Source of the DNA: a virus
Virus record (IMG/VR): IMGVR_UViG_3300009152_000046
Location: 1-64,000 of that record
DNA: 64,000 bases
Strand: one strand, 5' to 3'
How positions within the stretch are numbered: position 1 is the stretch's first letter; each line of letters opens with the position of its first letter. Positions 63,036 through 64,000 of the stretch are shown here, piece after piece. The notes beneath the pieces are model-generated. The model saw only the letters and a list, made by a program, of their open reading frames with translations, was not told where the DNA came from and did not search any database. The position numbers and the translations under genes were made by a program.

Positions 63036-63815
63036 TTAACTGGTCTATATGGAGTAGGAGCAGACGGTCTTATCTATAACTTAAATCGAGGAGAAGCAAA
63101 TTGGCCTTATAATTTTGAGTCATTTTCTAACGTTACACAAATCACCTTAAACGGAGACGATGGGTTCCTATATGCAATAGTAGATTCTGGAGGCACTGTT
63201 GATTTTATAAGAATTGACAGGACAACTAGAGAATTTACATTTATTGACAACGATATTTCAGATTATGCGATGAAGGGAGCCTCGTCTCTCTATTATGAAG
63301 GAGACGGTAAATTTATCTACCTAGATAACCTATATAAAAAAGCAATTAGTAGTATTATTCGAATTGAACTAGACCCACTTTCACCAGAAGTAGCAACGGC
63401 AACTGAAGTTTCAGAAGTGGATGAAGGAGTAACTGGTTATATACTTAGAAACCTATTTCTCTATGAAGGAGTCACCTGGGCAGTTGCAATAGATACTGGG
63501 TCCCCAGTCTTTATTACTGGACCATTTAATATTAATTCAGGCACGTTTGACTATTCTAATATATTAGCCCCTTCACCAAGTGAATCTAATATTAATATTG
63601 TATCAATCGAAACAGTACTTGGAGTAGTTGAGCATAATGGCGTCGTATATGTAGCCGCAGTATGGTTCGATCCTGAAGTTAATTACTATTTTGGGCTATT
63701 TAAAATGGACACGGACAACGGCGGAGCTGTCGCCCCATATTATTTGACCTTTGTTAAAGACTTAATTATCGCGGAAGCCGAGGACGTTCCGATCGTTTCA
63801 ATCACTCGTTTCTAA
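62877..63815 (+). CDS. Virion/fibre protein sharing the 8.1 kb anchor (312 aa)
   Basis: Residues 1-53 repeat the anchor of the protein at 8102 (MAFINWGSESPEQL, then EEQTMYEQMV and a Gly-rich tail) with a handful of changes. The rest (LTGLYGVGADGLIYNL, ITLNGDDGFLYAIVDSGGTV, EGDGKFIYLDNLYKKA) has a repeated strand pattern with G-D-G-x-[FL]-[LI]-Y units, again propeller-like but with different sequence and shorter length. I infer a second exposed virion protein using the same attachment. A Cys-containing gene starts 16 bases later. A different sugar or receptor specificity for the two proteins is speculative. Confidence 0.65.
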   Translation: MAFINWGSESPEQLAIRRRFEEQTMYEQMVQMAQSRAGQAPGAAGVAGGGGDPLTGLYGVGADGLIYNLNRGEANWPYNFESFSNVTQITLNGDDGFLYAIVDSGGTVDFIRIDRTTREFTFIDNDISDYAMKGASSLYYEGDGKFIYLDNLYKKAISSIIRIELDPLSPEVATATEVSEVDEGVTGYILRNLFLYEGVTWAVAIDTGSPVFITGPFNINSGTFDYSNILAPSPSESNINIVSIETVLGVVEHNGVVYVAAVWFDPEVNYYFGLFKMDTDNGGAVAPYYLTFVKDLIIAEAEDVPIVSITRF

Positions 63816-63830
63816 AAAAAATTTAATTAT

Positions 63831-64000
63831 ATGAAATTGTGTATACTATGCGAAGACGCAAACATCACCGAGGCTCGCAAAACCTCAGCTGATGTTTTAC
63901 CAAAATACGAATTTGCTGAGAGATTACTTGAATTAAAAAAGAGGAAAGATCCTGAAGCGGCACTAGAACATTTAAAAATACCTCTTTCCCCAACTGGAGA
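63831..64000 (+). CDS. Unknown protein, 3' truncated by the window end
   Basis: ATG at 63831, open to the end of the window. It starts MKLCILCEDANITEARKTSA with a C-x-x-C pair and continues LPKYEFAERLLELKKRKDPE, a helical charged segment, then LSPTG. No family call is possible from 56 residues. Only a weak A-rich leader precedes it, without a late box; co-transcription with the fibre-type gene is likely. Confidence 0.55.
   Translation, partial: MKLCILCEDANITEARKTSADVLPKYEFAERLLELKKRKDPEAALEHLKIPLSPTG

Overview
The window is an interior stretch of an AT-rich, T4-like contractile-tailed phage genome. The evidence is a set of recognisable T4-type proteins: portal (gp20-like), prohead protease fused to scaffold (gp21/gp22-like), major capsid protein (gp23-like), head completion nuclease (gp4-like), baseplate wedge gp25-like, hub gp27-like and spike gp5-like proteins, a DnaG-type primase (gp61-like), the C-terminal part of a family B DNA polymerase (gp43-like), a UvsW-like helicase and a probable UvsY. 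Starts lack Shine-Dalgarno sequences and follow A-rich leaders. This, with a T4-late-like box, suggests a host that does not rely on Shine-Dalgarno initiation (a Bacteroidota host is my inference, not proven). No tRNA, CRISPR array or integration gene was seen.

Layout. 0-4.5 kb: tail of a cell-wall-enzyme-like gene and small late genes. 4.5-7.3 kb (minus): DEDDh exonuclease, AAA+ ATPase and a capsid-cargo candidate. 7.3-11.7 kb: nucleotidyltransferase, propeller-like fibre protein and cargo candidates. 11.8-18.6 kb (minus): early-type block with a primase-polymerase-like protein, HAD phosphatase, zinc-ribbon protein, thioesterase, GT25 and a cyclic-phosphate receiver domain. It also holds two matching hairpin elements and a possible structured RNA. 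18.7-23.8 kb: cargo candidates, a GIY-YIG homing endonuclease and gp25. 23.8-29.7 kb (minus): portal, gp4, primase and polymerase C-half. 29.9-39.5 kb: PhoH, UvsW/UvsY, HAD phosphatase, P-loop kinase, a ligase-NMNAT fusion and a metallophosphoesterase. 39.5-47.2 kb: baseplate hub and spike operon. 47.2-58.0 kb (minus): a glycan island with NeuB, NeuA, NeuD, DegT, a sialyltransferase-like protein, a fucosyltransferase-like protein and other glycosyltransferases. 58.1-64 kb: DnaJ, protease-scaffold, major capsid protein, and a second fibre protein with the same N-terminus as the one at 8.1 kb.

Two features stand out. First, about 17 proteins begin with, or contain, a short motif of the type F-x-x-[FY]-[hydrophobic]-x-E followed by a small residue. 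It closely resembles the capsid targeting sequence of T4 internal proteins and the prohead-protease cleavage site. Most carriers have their own late-type box, including the isolated minus-strand ones. I infer an unusually large set of proteins packaged inside the head. Second, the 10.8 kb minus-strand island appears to encode synthesis, CMP activation and transfer of a sialic-acid-like nonulosonic acid, plus further sugar decoration.

Two promoter classes can be read from the sequence. A late box, [AG]ATAAATAA[TC], usually lies 24-31 nt before the start codon. An early-type promoter has a -35-like YtAAAcTtTw, a 13-14 nt spacer and TAtAagA. All identifications are by eye; no database search was run.
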